From Actinomycetota bacterium (GTDB lineage Bacteria > Actinomycetota > Actinomycetes > S36-B12), in contig JAFMFD010000015.1 of NCBI GenBank assembly GCA_017856385.1, positions 1-35,067 on the forward strand: DNA of 35,067 bases, given 5' to 3'. The notes under the pieces were generated by a model, which worked only from the letters and a program-made list of their open reading frames with translations, made no database searches and was not told the DNA's origin. Position 1 is the first letter of the stretch. Each line of letters begins with the position of its first letter. The position numbers and the translations under genes were made by a program. Shown here in pieces: positions 1-8,570 of the stretch.

Positions 1-587
1 AGATCCGCATCGATGCGAACGGCGCATGGTCCGTGGACGAGGCGACGAGTGTGCTGCAGGCGCTGGCACCACTCGGGTTGGAGTACGTCGAGCAGCCGTG
101 CCGATCCGCATCAGAGCTGCGCGAGCTGCGATCCCGCATCGAGGTGCCGATCGCGGTCGACGAGACCATCCGGCAGTCGGCCGGCCCAGTCGCATCCGTC
201 GCGGACTTCGCCGACGTCGCGATCCTCAAGCCCGCGCCGCTCGGCGGTGTGGCTGCGACGCTGGCCCAGGCCGAGTTGCTCGACGTTCCCGTCGTGGTCA
301 GCGGATCGCTGGACTCATCGGTCGGCCTGGCGACCGCTCTGGCCGCCGCCGCGGCGCTGCCCGGACTTGACCGGGCCTGCGGGCTGGGCACCGGGGCACT
401 CCTGGCAGCCGACGTGTGCGCACCCCTGGAGCCGAGCGAGGGGACGCTGCCCGTCGTGCGTCGATTGCCGGACGTCGCGATGCTCGACGCGGCCCGTGAT
501 CGGGTCGGCCCCGAGCGTCGGGAAGCCTGGCGGGAACGACTGGTCGCCTCATGGCACGCGCTGGAACGTGAAAGGGTGCTGCCGTGA
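1..587 (+). CDS. menC: o-Succinylbenzoate synthase, 3' part (gene begins before the window)
   Basis: This is the C-terminal part of an enolase-superfamily enzyme that dehydrates SHCHC to o-succinylbenzoate in menaquinone synthesis. The reading frame is open from base 3 and begins IRIDANGAWS, the family motif whose Asp is a metal ligand. Further on are VEQPC (Glu ligand), AVDETIR (Asp ligand) and AILKPAPLGG (catalytic Lys), in the usual order and spacing. A start at the GTG at base 33 would cut through the DANGAW motif, so the true start is upstream and out of view. The TGA overlaps the menD start as GTGA, which indicates translational coupling. The MenC assignment over other enolase-superfamily members rests mostly on the menD neighbour. 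Confidence 0.93.
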   Translation, partial: IRIDANGAWSVDEATSVLQALAPLGLEYVEQPCRSASELRELRSRIEVPIAVDETIRQSAGPVASVADFADVAILKPAPLGGVAATLAQAELLDVPVVVSGSLDSSVGLATALAAAAALPGLDRACGLGTGALLAADVCAPLEPSEGTLPVVRRLPDVAMLDAARDRVGPERREAWRERLVASWHALERERVLP

Positions 588-2332
588 ACCCGTCCACGGC
601 GATGGCTACCGTGATCGTCGACGAGCTGCTGCGTTGCGGTGTTGCCGACGCCGTTCTCGCTCCCGGCTCTCGCTCGACAGCCATCGCGCTGGCCCTTGCC
701 GCGGTCGAGGCGCGCGGCGACATCACCCTGCACGTGCGACTCGATGAGCGGTCGGCGGCCTACACCGCCCTCGGCATCGCAAAGGCCACCGGCATGCCGG
801 CGGTCGTGGTGACCACCTCGGGCACGGCGGCGGTCAACCTGCACCCGGCGATCGTCGAGGCCGACGAGTCGTCCCTGCCGTTGCTCGCGATCACCGCGGA
901 CCGCCCTCCTCGGCTCAGGGATGTCGGTGCGAACCAGGCCATCCGGCAGCCGGGGATCATGGGGGACGCGGTGCGTCTGTCGATCGACATGGGCGTGCCC
1001 ACTGGCGTCGACGGTGCCGTGCGCTACTGGCGATCGACCGTTGCGCGGGCGGTGGCGATGGCCACGGATGCGCTGCGCCCCGGGCCGGTCCACCTGAACG
1101 TCCCGTTCGAGGAGCCGCTGGTCCCCGATGACGATGCCGCGTGGCGCGAGGAGCTCGACGGCCGTCCCGATGGGCGCCCGTGGACGGCCGATGCGCGACT
1201 GGTCGCCGGGATGAGCACGCCGCTCGACGACGTGCTCGGCGCGCTCGTCGACGGCGAGGTCGTGCCGGCCCGGGGTGTCATCGTGGTGGGCGACCAGCAG
1301 TACGACGAGGCGATCGAGCTGATCGACGACCTCGCCGACTCCCTCGCCTGGCCGGTGATCTCCGAGCCGAGCGGCAACGGTGCCGGCTGCAGCACCGCGC
1401 TCAGCCACGCACCCCTTCTGCTGGCTGACGAGTCCTTCGCGGATGCGCACGTGCCGGACCTCGTCCTTACGGTGGGTCGCGTCGGGCTCTACCGCTCCGT
1501 GCTGAGGATGATCGGCCGCGCCAGTCTGCACATCGCGGTCGACACGCGGCCCCAGTGGAGCGACCCCACCAGGTCGGCGGACATCGTCGTCGCGTCGGTG
1601 CCTCTGCCACCGGTCGAGGCGGAGATCGACGAGGACTGGCTGCAGTCCTGGCAGCGCGCCGACGTGCTCGCCGCCGCGGCGATCGAGACGGCGATGTCGT
1701 CGACGGACGACCTGCTGACGGGCATGCATGTCGCTCGGCGCACTGCTGCGCAGGTGCCGGACGGCGGGATGCTCTTCGTCGGCGCATCGTGGCCGGCGCG
1801 TCATATGGGCTCGTTCGCCGCGAACACCGTCCAGGACGCCGTCGTGCTCGCGAATCGCGGCACGTCCGGGATCGACGGATGCGTGTCGACGGCCTGGGGG
1901 GCGGCCGGTGCGCTGCAGCGTGGGGGTGGAGCCGGTGCGATCGCGCTGCTCGGCGACCAGACGTTCCTCTACGACAGCAACGGCCTGCTCGTCCCGGGGG
2001 AGGAGGAGCGCCCCGACCTCGTCATCGTCGTCGTCGACAACGACGGGGGCGGCATCTTCTCCTCGCTCGAGCCTGCGCAGGTCGTTCCTGCATCGGTCTT
2101 CGAGCGCGTCTTCGGCAATCCGCTCGGCATCGACATCGCGGCGGTCGCGCACGCTGCAGGGCTGCCGGCGGTGGTCGTCGAGACCGCAGACGCTCTCGAC
2201 GCCGCGCTTGAGGACGCCCTCGGCACGGGCGGGGTGCGGATCATCGTCGCGCGCACGTGCTCGCGCGAGCGCGAGGCGCAGGTGCTGGCCGACGTCCAGC
2301 GTGCCGTGGGCTCGGCGCTCGAGTACGCCTGA
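584..2332 (+). CDS. menD: 2-Succinyl-5-enolpyruvyl-6-hydroxy-3-cyclohexene-1-carboxylate synthase MenD
   Basis: This is a 582-residue thiamine-diphosphate enzyme, normal length for MenD. It joins isochorismate and 2-oxoglutarate to form SEPHCHC, the first committed step of menaquinone synthesis. APGSRSTAIALA (about residues 26-37) and LDERSAAY, with the ThDP-activating Glu55, are MenD hallmarks. The block ITADRPPRLRDVGANQ is the family's central signature. The Mg-ThDP motif GDQTFLYDSNGLL lies near residue 460, followed by VVVDNDGGGIFSSLE. The GTG start overlaps the menC stop. It ends 21 bp from the convergent oxidoreductase gene, with no clear hairpin between them. Confidence 0.97.
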   Translation: MNPSTAMATVIVDELLRCGVADAVLAPGSRSTAIALALAAVEARGDITLHVRLDERSAAYTALGIAKATGMPAVVVTTSGTAAVNLHPAIVEADESSLPLLAITADRPPRLRDVGANQAIRQPGIMGDAVRLSIDMGVPTGVDGAVRYWRSTVARAVAMATDALRPGPVHLNVPFEEPLVPDDDAAWREELDGRPDGRPWTADARLVAGMSTPLDDVLGALVDGEVVPARGVIVVGDQQYDEAIELIDDLADSLAWPVISEPSGNGAGCSTALSHAPLLLADESFADAHVPDLVLTVGRVGLYRSVLRMIGRASLHIAVDTRPQWSDPTRSADIVVASVPLPPVEAEIDEDWLQSWQRADVLAAAAIETAMSSTDDLLTGMHVARRTAAQVPDGGMLFVGASWPARHMGSFAANTVQDAVVLANRGTSGIDGCVSTAWGAAGALQRGGGAGAIALLGDQTFLYDSNGLLVPGEEERPDLVIVVVDNDGGGIFSSLEPAQVVPASVFERVFGNPLGIDIAAVAHAAGLPAVVVETADALDAALEDALGTGGVRIIVARTCSREREAQVLADVQRAVGSALEYA

Positions 2333-2353
2333 CCTGCCGGAAGTCGCGTCCGC

Positions 2354-3325
2354 TCAGCCCTGCAGCGAGGCGACGACCTTGCCCGTCAGGCTCCGCCGCT
2401 CCATCGCTTCGAGTTCGGCGGGGATGTCATCCAGCGGGACCACGCGAGGCGGTACCGGCGTGATGCCTGCGGCCGCGAACGACGCCATGAGGTCCTGCCA
2501 CTGCTGGCGCATGTACCCGGGACGCGGGTAGGCGTAGGCGCCCCACCCCACGCCCACGACGTCGAGGTTGTTCAGCAGCAGGCGATTGGTCCGCACCTCG
2601 GCGATCTCGCCGGACGTGAAGCCGAGCACGAGCAGTCGCCCGCACGCGCGCAGGGAGCGCAGCGAGTCGGTCATCCGATCGCCGCCCACCGGATCGACGA
2701 CGATGTCAACCCCGTGGCCCCCGGTCGCCTCCTGGACGGCATCGCGGAAGCCCTCGGCCGGGATCGCCGCGTCGGCCCCTGCCTCGAGCGCTGCCGCGCG
2801 CTTGTCCTCGGAGGAGGCGACGGCGATGACCCTGGCCCCGCCGGCGCGCGCCACCTGGATCGCCGCAAGCCCGAGCCCGCCGCCGGCGCCATGGACGAGC
2901 ACGCTCTCGCCCTCGGCCAGGCGCCCTCGCACGGTCAGCCCGAACTGCATCGTCAGGTAGTTGATCGGCATGCCCGCGGCGGTCGCGAGGTCCAAGTCGT
3001 CGGGGATCGGGAGCACGCGGTCCGCGTCCACGCGCACCTGCTCGGCGAAGCCGCCGAGCTGCGGGTACGCGGCCACCCGCTGGCCGACGTCGAGCCCGCT
3101 GCCGTCGGGCGCGTCGAGGACGATGCCGGCGACCTCGCACCCGGGGATGAACGGCGGCTCGGGCCGCAGTTGGTAACGGCCCCGGCTCAGCAGCAGGTCG
3201 GGGAAGGCCAGCCCTGCCGCGCTGGTCCCGATGAGCACCGTGCCGGGCGCAGGCGTGGGCTCAGGGACCTCCTCGACGGCCATGGCCGAAGGTCCGTCGA
3301 GACGGGGGAGTACGAGTGCTCGCAT
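2354..3325 (-). CDS. Zinc-independent MDR family NAD(P)H:quinone oxidoreductase-like protein
   Basis: This is a 323-residue medium-chain dehydrogenase/reductase of the quinone oxidoreductase (QOR) type. The GroES-like N-terminal half contains PGCEVAGIV. The Rossmann half contains HGAGGGLGLAAIQVA, the NADPH-binding glycine motif. The structural-zinc cysteine cluster of alcohol dehydrogenases is absent. The start is placed at ATG 3325 (MRALVLPRLDG), preceded by GAGGA at a good distance; the frame runs open to 3367, but that extension is low in complexity and overlaps menF. It lies 38 bp downstream of menF on the same strand and is probably co-transcribed with it. The true substrate (quinone, enone or acyl-CoA) cannot be told from sequence. 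Confidence 0.85.
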   Translation of the reverse strand: MRALVLPRLDGPSAMAVEEVPEPTPAPGTVLIGTSAAGLAFPDLLLSRGRYQLRPEPPFIPGCEVAGIVLDAPDGSGLDVGQRVAAYPQLGGFAEQVRVDADRVLPIPDDLDLATAAGMPINYLTMQFGLTVRGRLAEGESVLVHGAGGGLGLAAIQVARAGGARVIAVASSEDKRAAALEAGADAAIPAEGFRDAVQEATGGHGVDIVVDPVGGDRMTDSLRSLRACGRLLVLGFTSGEIAEVRTNRLLLNNLDVVGVGWGAYAYPRPGYMRQQWQDLMASFAAAGITPVPPRVVPLDDIPAELEAMERRSLTGKVVASLQG

Positions 3326-3363
3326 CGACGGTGATCCTCGTCTTCCGGTGGGTGGGGCAGCGC

Positions 3364-4641
3364 TCAACGAACGGCGCTGCGGATCGGCTCGAGTTTGGCG
3401 GACGACTCGGCGAGTTCGTCGTCAGGGTCCGATCCCGCGACGATGCCGCATCCGGCGAAGGCGCGGAGCATGCCCGCGTCCGCGTCGATCTCCGCACAGC
3501 GCAGGGCGATGCCGAACTCTCCGTCGCCGTGACGGTCGAACCACCCCACCGGGCCGGCGTAGCGACCGCGGTCCAGGCCCTCGAGCTCGCGGATCATGGT
3601 GAACGCGCGCTCGGTCGGCGTGCCGCAGACAGCTGCGGTGGGATGCAGCGAGGCCGCGAGCGCGAGCACCGGCGCCTCGTCAGCGAGGCGACCGGTCACG
3701 TCGGTCGCCAGGTGCTGCACATTGGCCAGTTCCAGGACCCGTGGACGGTCGGGCACCTCGAGGTCGGTGCAGTGCGCGGCCAGGGCCTTGGCGACGGAGC
3801 GCACGGCGTACTCGTGCTCGATGGAGTCCTTGTCACTGGCGAGAAGGGCGCGGGCCAGGCCGGCATCGTCGGTGCTCCCGCGGCGGCGCACGGTCCCGGC
3901 GAGGACCCGGCTGGTGACGAGGTCGCCGGTGCGCCGCACGAGCAGTTCGGGCGTGGCGCCGATCAGGTGGTCGACGCAGAAGGTCCACGTGGACGGGTAG
4001 TCCTCGGCCAGCCGCGTCAGCAGGTAACGCGGGTCCAGCGGCTCGTCGAACTCTCCGACGATGTCGCGCGCGAGGACCACCTTGTCGAGCTCGCCGGCGT
4101 TGATGCGCCGGACCGCCTCGCTCACCACGGACTTCCACTCCTGTGCGCTGCGCGCGCCCTCGTGCCAGCGCACGTCCGACGGCGCCTGCGGCACCGAGGC
4201 TGGGGGAAGGGTCGTGGCGACGGCGTCCGACTCCGCGATCGACGTGATCCACGCCTGCCCCGCGCGTCGGCCCACGACGACCTTCGGCAGGACCACCACC
4301 GAGGTCGCCCGCTCGTCGTCGAACGAGAAGGACGCGAACGCGACCGGACCTGTCCCCGGCATGCTCACCGTGTCGTCCACGTCGAACGACGAGCACAGGG
4401 TCGACCACCAGCGCTGCGTGCGGCTGAACCGCTCCGGCCCGCGTACCTCCAGCCGCGCGGCCACCCCCCAGCCGATGAGCCCCTCGCCGTTGCGGACCCA
4501 GGCGACGGGGTCGGTGAGCGGCAGGTGGGCGAGCAGGTTCGCCGGATCTGCGATGGGTCGCGTGACCACGGCCAGGCGGCCGGCGACAGAGGGGGAGGGA
4601 AAGCCCCCGCGCGACGGAGCGTCCGCAGCGGGAGAGGTCAC
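3364..4641 (-). CDS. menF: Isochorismate synthase (menaquinone-type)
   Basis: This 425-residue chorismate-binding enzyme converts chorismate to isochorismate, the substrate of MenD. The C-terminal two thirds carries the whole family core: DKVVLARD with the catalytic-base Lys, ATPELLVRR, SRVLAGTVRRR, HEYAV, HPTAAVCGTP, YAGPVGW and FAGCGIVAGSDP. The start is GTG at 4641. No Shine-Dalgarno is present, but a TACCCT hexamer lies six nucleotides upstream, so a leaderless transcript is likely. Its closeness to menD and menG favours a menaquinone role over a siderophore or salicylate role, and no salicylate or siderophore genes are seen here. Confidence 0.94.
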   Translation of the reverse strand: MTSPAADAPSRGGFPSPSVAGRLAVVTRPIADPANLLAHLPLTDPVAWVRNGEGLIGWGVAARLEVRGPERFSRTQRWWSTLCSSFDVDDTVSMPGTGPVAFASFSFDDERATSVVVLPKVVVGRRAGQAWITSIAESDAVATTLPPASVPQAPSDVRWHEGARSAQEWKSVVSEAVRRINAGELDKVVLARDIVGEFDEPLDPRYLLTRLAEDYPSTWTFCVDHLIGATPELLVRRTGDLVTSRVLAGTVRRRGSTDDAGLARALLASDKDSIEHEYAVRSVAKALAAHCTDLEVPDRPRVLELANVQHLATDVTGRLADEAPVLALAASLHPTAAVCGTPTERAFTMIRELEGLDRGRYAGPVGWFDRHGDGEFGIALRCAEIDADAGMLRAFAGCGIVAGSDPDDELAESSAKLEPIRSAVR

Positions 4642-4647
4642 GGGTCA

Positions 4648-4653
4648 AGGGTA
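4648..4653 (-). promoter_or_regulatory. Candidate -10 element of a leaderless menF transcript
   Basis: On the minus strand TACCCT fits TAnnnT and is followed by TGACCC and then the GTG start at 4641. Transcription would therefore begin at or next to the start codon. The same arrangement recurs at other uncoupled genes in this window. This is a prediction from spacing only. Confidence 0.5.
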
Positions 4654-4674
4654 GGGGCACCGTGCGGGTGCGGC

Positions 4675-4743
4675 ATGTCCGAAGCGCGGCGCGCGGGATG
4701 TCCGAAGCGCAGCGCGCGGGATGTCCGAAGCGCGGCGCGCGGG
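4675..4743. repeat. Three tandem copies of a 23-bp unit in the menF/menG intergenic region
   Basis: Units run 4675-4697, 4698-4720 and 4721-4743. Each begins ATGTCCGAAGCG and ends GCGCGCGGG; the middle copy differs by one base (A for G). The array fills the middle of the 130-bp space between the two divergent genes. Each unit carries an ATG, and because 23 is not a multiple of three the three ATGs fall in different frames. Only the last is in frame with menG. The function is unknown. Confidence 0.92.
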
Positions 4744-4771
4744 GCTCGACGACGAGTGGTTGGATCGGCGT

Positions 4772-5467
4772 GTGGTTCGAGCCGATCTGGAGAAGTCCCC
4801 GGGCGACGTCGCCGCGATGTTCGACGAGGTGGCCGAGCGCTACGACGTCACCAATGACGTGCTCGCGCTGGGCCAGACGCGCCGCTGGCGTGCCGCTGTG
4901 GTGCGGGCGGTCGATCCGCAGCCGGGGGAGCGGGTGCTGGATCTTGCGGCGGGCACGGGGACGTCGAGCGTCCCCTTCGCCGCTGCGGGCGCGACCGTCG
5001 TGCCTGTGGACTTCTCGCTCGGCATGCTCCGCGTGGGGCGGCGTCGCCATCCCGGGCTGCCGTTCGTGGCGGGCGACGGCATGCGGCTGCCATTCGCCGA
5101 CGGGGTGTTCGACGCGGCCACGATCTCCTTCGGGCTGCGCAACATCCATGACCGCACCCGAGGCCTTGCCGAGCTGCACCGGGTGCTGCGCCCGGGCGGA
5201 CGGCTCGTGGTGTGCGAGTTCTCGCACCCGAGCTGGGCGCCGTTCCGCACGGTGTACACCGAGTACCTGATGGGTGCCCTGCCGGCGATCGCGCGACGGG
5301 TGTCGTCGAACCCGGACGCCTACGTGTACCTCGCCGAGTCGATCCGCGCGTGGCCCGATCAGCGGGCCCTGGCGGCCGAGCTCGGCCGGGCGGGATTCGA
5401 GGGAGTGCGGTGGCGCGACCTCACCGGCGGCATCGTCGCGCTGCATGCCGGGCGGCGTGCGGCCTGA
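4772..5467 (+). CDS. menG: Demethylmenaquinone methyltransferase MenG/UbiE
   Basis: This is a class I SAM-dependent methyltransferase of 231 residues that methylates demethylmenaquinone in the last step of menaquinone synthesis. The N-terminus has [20 protein letters not shown], the UbiE/MenG signature. [12 protein letters not shown] is SAM motif I, and [13 protein letters not shown] is the second family signature. The GTG at 4772 is chosen because [13 protein letters not shown] matches the length and character of actinobacterial MenG N-termini. The in-frame ATG at 4721 lies in a tandem repeat and would add a low-complexity leader. It is divergent from menF and 106 bp upstream of nuoA. Confidence 0.94.
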   Translation: MVRADLEKSPGDVAAMFDEVAERYDVTNDVLALGQTRRWRAAVVRAVDPQPGERVLDLAAGTGTSSVPFAAAGATVVPVDFSLGMLRVGRRRHPGLPFVAGDGMRLPFADGVFDAATISFGLRNIHDRTRGLAELHRVLRPGGRLVVCEFSHPSWAPFRTVYTEYLMGALPAIARRVSSNPDAYVYLAESIRAWPDQRALAAELGRAGFEGVRWRDLTGGIVALHAGRRAA

Positions 5468-5514
5468 CCGGCGCGCAGGGGGGCGGGCGGGTCCTGACCC
5501 GGACGGACCCCCAC

Positions 5515-5520
5515 TATGCT
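5515..5520 (+). promoter_or_regulatory. Candidate -10 element of the nuo operon promoter
   Basis: TATGCT is the best TAnnnT hexamer in the 106 bp between menG and nuoA. CTGACC at 5494-5499 could act as a weak -35 with a short 15-bp spacer. A start site near 5527 would place the downstream palindrome at the beginning of the transcript. This is inference from sequence only. Confidence 0.35.
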
Positions 5521-5529
5521 GTGACCGGT

Positions 5530-5545
5530 CGTGAAGAGTTTCACA
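5530..5545. promoter_or_regulatory. CRP/FNR-family-like operator upstream of nuoA
   Basis: The sequence is CGTGAAGAGTTTCACA: exact GTGA and TCAC arms separated by six bases. It matches the TGTGA-N6-TCACA consensus of CRP, and of GlxR/Cmr-like actinobacterial regulators, at all but the first base. It lies about 30 bp before the nuoA start and just downstream of the likely -10. Binding there would more likely repress than activate if that promoter is right. Confidence 0.45.
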
Positions 5546-5573
5546 AGTGCGCAATTCGTGAGGAGATCCGGGC

Positions 5574-5933
5574 TTGAACGTCTACACCCCGATCCTCGTG
5601 CTCGGCCTGCTGGCCTTCGGATTCGCCGCCTTCTCCGTCGTCGCTGCGACGTTCAGCGGACCCAAGCGATATAACCGCGCGAAGTACGACGCGTACGAGT
5701 GCGGTATCGAGCCGACGCCCCAGCCGATCGGCGGCGGTCGCTTCCCCGTCAAGTACTACCTGACCGCGATGCTGTTCATCGTCTTCGACATCGAGATCGT
5801 GTTCCTGTACCCGTGGGCGGTCGCGTTCGACCAGCTCGCGCTGTTCGGGCTCATCGAGATGTTCCTGTTCATCATCACCGTCCTCGTCGTCTACGTCTAC
5901 GTGTGGCGTCGGCGCGGACTCGAGTGGGAGTAG
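5574..5933 (+). CDS. nuoA: NADH-quinone oxidoreductase subunit A
   Basis: This 119-residue membrane subunit of complex I sits beside NuoH at the quinone-chamber entrance. Three hydrophobic helices are visible: the N-terminal [14 protein letters not shown], a central [14 protein letters not shown] with the conserved acidic residues, and a C-terminal segment before [11 protein letters not shown]. The loop [10 protein letters not shown] contains the Cys characteristic of the deactivation loop. The start is TTG at 5574, preceded by GAGGAGA at good spacing; [11 protein letters not shown] matches actinobacterial homologues. It is the first gene of the nuo operon. Confidence 0.97.
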   Translation: MNVYTPILVLGLLAFGFAAFSVVAATFSGPKRYNRAKYDAYECGIEPTPQPIGGGRFPVKYYLTAMLFIVFDIEIVFLYPWAVAFDQLALFGLIEMFLFIITVLVVYVYVWRRRGLEWE

Positions 5934-5940
5934 GGGAGCC

Positions 5941-6495
5941 GTGGGCCTTGAGGAGGCACTGCCGTCGGGCGTCCTGCTGACGACGGTCGAGAAGTTCGCC
6001 GGGTACGCCCGCAAGGGATCCCTGTGGCCCGCGACCTTCGGACTGGCGTGCTGCGCGATCGAGATGATGGCAGCGGGTGGACCCCGCTTCGACATTGCGC
6101 GCTACGGCATGGAGGTCTTCCGCGCCTCGCCGCGCCAGGCGGACCTGATGATCGTCGCTGGCCGCGTGAGCCAGAAGATGGCGCCGGTGCTGCGCCAGAT
6201 CTACGACCAGATGCCGAATCCCAAGTGGGTCATCGCCATGGGCGTGTGTGCATCGAGCGGCGGCATGTTCAACAACTACGCGATCGTCCAGGGCGTCGAC
6301 CACGTCGTACCGGTCGACATCTACCTGCCCGGCTGCCCGCCCCGGCCGGAGATGCTCTTCGACGCGATCCTGAAGCTGCACGACAAGATCCAGGACACCA
6401 AGCTCGGCGTGAACCGCCGCGACGAGGTCATCGAGCTCGAGGCGGTTGCCCTCACCGCGCCGTCGACCCTGGAGTTGAAAGGCCTCATGCGATGA
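5941..6495 (+). CDS. nuoB: NADH-quinone oxidoreductase subunit B
   Basis: This 184-residue subunit holds cluster N2, the terminal [4Fe-4S] donor to menaquinone. Ligands are Cys37-Cys38 (FGLACCAIE), Cys103 (GVCASSGG) and Cys132 (PGCPPRPE). The loop [11 protein letters not shown], which lines the quinone tunnel, is intact. The GTG start follows a GGGGAG ribosome-binding site. The TGA overlaps the nuoC ATG as ATGA. A second, shortened NuoB-like protein is encoded at 27148-27579. Confidence 0.98.
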   Translation: MGLEEALPSGVLLTTVEKFAGYARKGSLWPATFGLACCAIEMMAAGGPRFDIARYGMEVFRASPRQADLMIVAGRVSQKMAPVLRQIYDQMPNPKWVIAMGVCASSGGMFNNYAIVQGVDHVVPVDIYLPGCPPRPEMLFDAILKLHDKIQDTKLGVNRRDEVIELEAVALTAPSTLELKGLMR

Positions 6496-7196
6496 GCGAG
6501 CCCACCGCCTCGGTTGTGCCGCAGGGTGTCGAGCAGCTCGACATCATCGGTGTCCGCCACGGAGCATTCGGCGCGACGGGTGCGGGCGACACCAGCGGAT
6601 TCGGTGGCCTTGTCGAGCCGATCGTCCTGCCCGGTCCGGCACACCGGCCCTTCGGCGGCTGGTTCGACGAGGTGTCCGACGAGCTCGAGCTGGCGCTGAG
6701 GGCCCATGGCCTGCCGGCCGGCGAGGTGATCGAGAAGGTCGTCATCCACCGCGACGAGATCACGTACCACGTGGGCCGCGAGCACCTGGTCCCGTTCGCC
6801 ACGCTGCTGCGCGACGAGCCCGGGCTCCGGTTCGAGATGTGCCTCGGAGTCGACGGCGTGCACTACCCCGGCGAGGCGGGCCGTGAACTGCACGCGATCT
6901 ACCACTTCCTGTCGATCACCCACAACCGTCGGGTGCGGGTCGAGGTAGCGGTACCTGACGGCGATGCGGTCATCCCGTCCCTCGTCGCGGTCTATCCGAC
7001 CTGCGACTGGCACGAGCGCGAGACCTGGGACTTCTTCGGCATCGTGTTCGAGGGCCATCCCGCCCTCACGCGGATCATGATGCCCGACGACTGGCCTGGC
7101 CATCCGCAGCGCAAGGACTACCCGCTCGGCGGCATCCCCGTGGAGTTCAAGGGCGGCACCATTCCACCACCGGATCAGCGGAGGTCGTACCACTGA
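6492..7196 (+). CDS. nuoC: NADH-quinone oxidoreductase subunit C
   Basis: This 234-residue '30-kDa' subunit of the peripheral arm bridges NuoB and NuoD. The family signature [19 protein letters not shown] lies near residues 172-190, followed by the conserved basic end RKDYPLGG. The N-terminal 60 residues are variable, as is usual. The ATG at 6492 overlaps nuoB by ATGA. The frame extends open far upstream, but that part is antiparallel shadow within nuoB. Its stop overlaps the nuoD start by one base (TGATG). Confidence 0.97.
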   Translation: MSEPTASVVPQGVEQLDIIGVRHGAFGATGAGDTSGFGGLVEPIVLPGPAHRPFGGWFDEVSDELELALRAHGLPAGEVIEKVVIHRDEITYHVGREHLVPFATLLRDEPGLRFEMCLGVDGVHYPGEAGRELHAIYHFLSITHNRRVRVEVAVPDGDAVIPSLVAVYPTCDWHERETWDFFGIVFEGHPALTRIMMPDDWPGHPQRKDYPLGGIPVEFKGGTIPPPDQRRSYH

Positions 7197-8557
7197 TGTC
7201 GACCGACAACGTCACCTTCACCAGCGCCGATGCTCCCGAGGCCGACAGCTACGCCGGCTCGTACGAGACGACCGAGGGGCGCATCTACACCGTCTCAGGC
7301 GGTGACTGGGACTCGGTGCTGCCGGCGGCCGAGGGCGAGCACGACCGCATCGTCGTCAACATGGGCCCGCAGCATCCCTCCACGCACGGTGTCCTCCGGC
7401 TGATCCTCGAGATCGACGGCGAGACCGTCACGGAGGCCCGCGCCGGCATCGGCTACCTGCACACGGGCATCGAGAAGAACATGGAGTTCCGGTCGTGGGT
7501 CCAGGGCGTCACCTTCGTGACCCGCATGGACTACCTGACCCCGATGTTCAACGAGACGGCGTACTGCCTCGCCGTCGAGAAGGCGCTCGGCATCACGGAT
7601 CAGATCCCTGAGCGCGCGAACGTCATCCGCGTGATGATGATGGAGCTCAACCGGATCTCCTCCCACCTCGTGGCTCTTGCGACCGGCGGCATGGAGCTCG
7701 GCGCGCTGACGGCCATGGAGTTCGGCTTCCGCGAGCGCGAGCTGGTCCTCGACATCTTCGAGATGGTGACCGGCCTGCGCATGAACAGCGCCTACGTGCG
7801 TCCGGGCGGTGTCTCCCAGGACCTCCCCGCCGACGGTGCGCAGAAGATCCGCGAGACCATCCCCCTGCTGCGCAAGCGCCTCAAGGACACCGCGGACCTG
7901 CTCGTCGACAACTCCATCTGGATGGGTCGCACCGTCGGTGTGGGATACCTCGACCTCGCCGGCTGCATGGCCCTCGGCATCACCGGGCCGTGCCTGCGCT
8001 CGACCGGCCTCCCTCACGACCTGCGCAAGTCGCAGCCCTACTGCGGCTACGAGAACTACGAGTTCGACGTCATCACGAAGACCACCGCCGACGTCTACGG
8101 CCGCTTCCTCATCCGCATCGAGGAGATGGAGCAGTCGCTGCGCATCGTCGAGCAGGCGCTCGACCGGCTCGCACCGGGCCCGGTCATGGTCGAGGACAAG
8201 AAGATCGCGTGGCCCGCGCAGCTGTCGATCGGCAGCGACGGGCAGGGCAACTCCCTCGAGCACATCAAGGAGATCATGTCGGAGTCGATGGAGGCCCTGA
8301 TCCATCACTTCAAGCTGGTCACCGAGGGATTCCGCGTCCCGGCGGGCCAGGTCTACGCGGCTGTCGAGTCGCCCAAGGGCGAGCTCGGCTGCCACATCGT
8401 CAGCGATGGCGGCACGCGGCCCTACCGGGTGCACTTCCGCGACCCGTCCTTCACCAACCTGCAGTCGATGGCCGCGATGTGCGAGGGCAGCATGATCTCC
8501 GACGTGATCGCCGCGGTCGCGAGCATCGATCCCGTCATGGGCGGCGTGGACCGGTAG
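7196..8557 (+). CDS. nuoD: NADH-quinone oxidoreductase subunit D
   Basis: This 453-residue '49-kDa' subunit forms the quinone-binding pocket with Nuo[14 protein letters not shown] carries the His of the quinone site. [20 protein letters not shown] and [10 protein letters not shown] follow in family order, and the protein ends [10 protein letters not shown]. No NiFe cysteine ligands are present, so this is a true quinone-type subunit. The N-terminus has an extra, poorly conserved stretch of about 45 residues. It is the only NuoD in the window, which matters for the small NuoB/C/I set near 27.1-28.4 kb. Confidence 0.98.
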   Translation: MSTDNVTFTSADAPEADSYAGSYETTEGRIYTVSGGDWDSVLPAAEGEHDRIVVNMGPQHPSTHGVLRLILEIDGETVTEARAGIGYLHTGIEKNMEFRSWVQGVTFVTRMDYLTPMFNETAYCLAVEKALGITDQIPERANVIRVMMMELNRISSHLVALATGGMELGALTAMEFGFRERELVLDIFEMVTGLRMNSAYVRPGGVSQDLPADGAQKIRETIPLLRKRLKDTADLLVDNSIWMGRTVGVGYLDLAGCMALGITGPCLRSTGLPHDLRKSQPYCGYENYEFDVITKTTADVYGRFLIRIEEMEQSLRIVEQALDRLAPGPVMVEDKKIAWPAQLSIGSDGQGNSLEHIKEIMSESMEALIHHFKLVTEGFRVPAGQVYAAVESPKGELGCHIVSDGGTRPYRVHFRDPSFTNLQSMAAMCEGSMISDVIAAVASIDPVMGGVDR

Positions 8558-8570
8558 GGCGAGGAGCGAC

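Noticed and set aside
4721-4771. ATG at 4721 as the menG start
   Set aside because: It lies in the third tandem repeat unit and adds a non-conserved leader; GTG 4772 gives the N-terminus expected for actinobacterial MenG.
3833-5554. Open minus-strand frame of more than 570 codons across menF and menG
   Set aside because: It covers menF in another frame and menG in antisense; the composition is that of a shadow frame.
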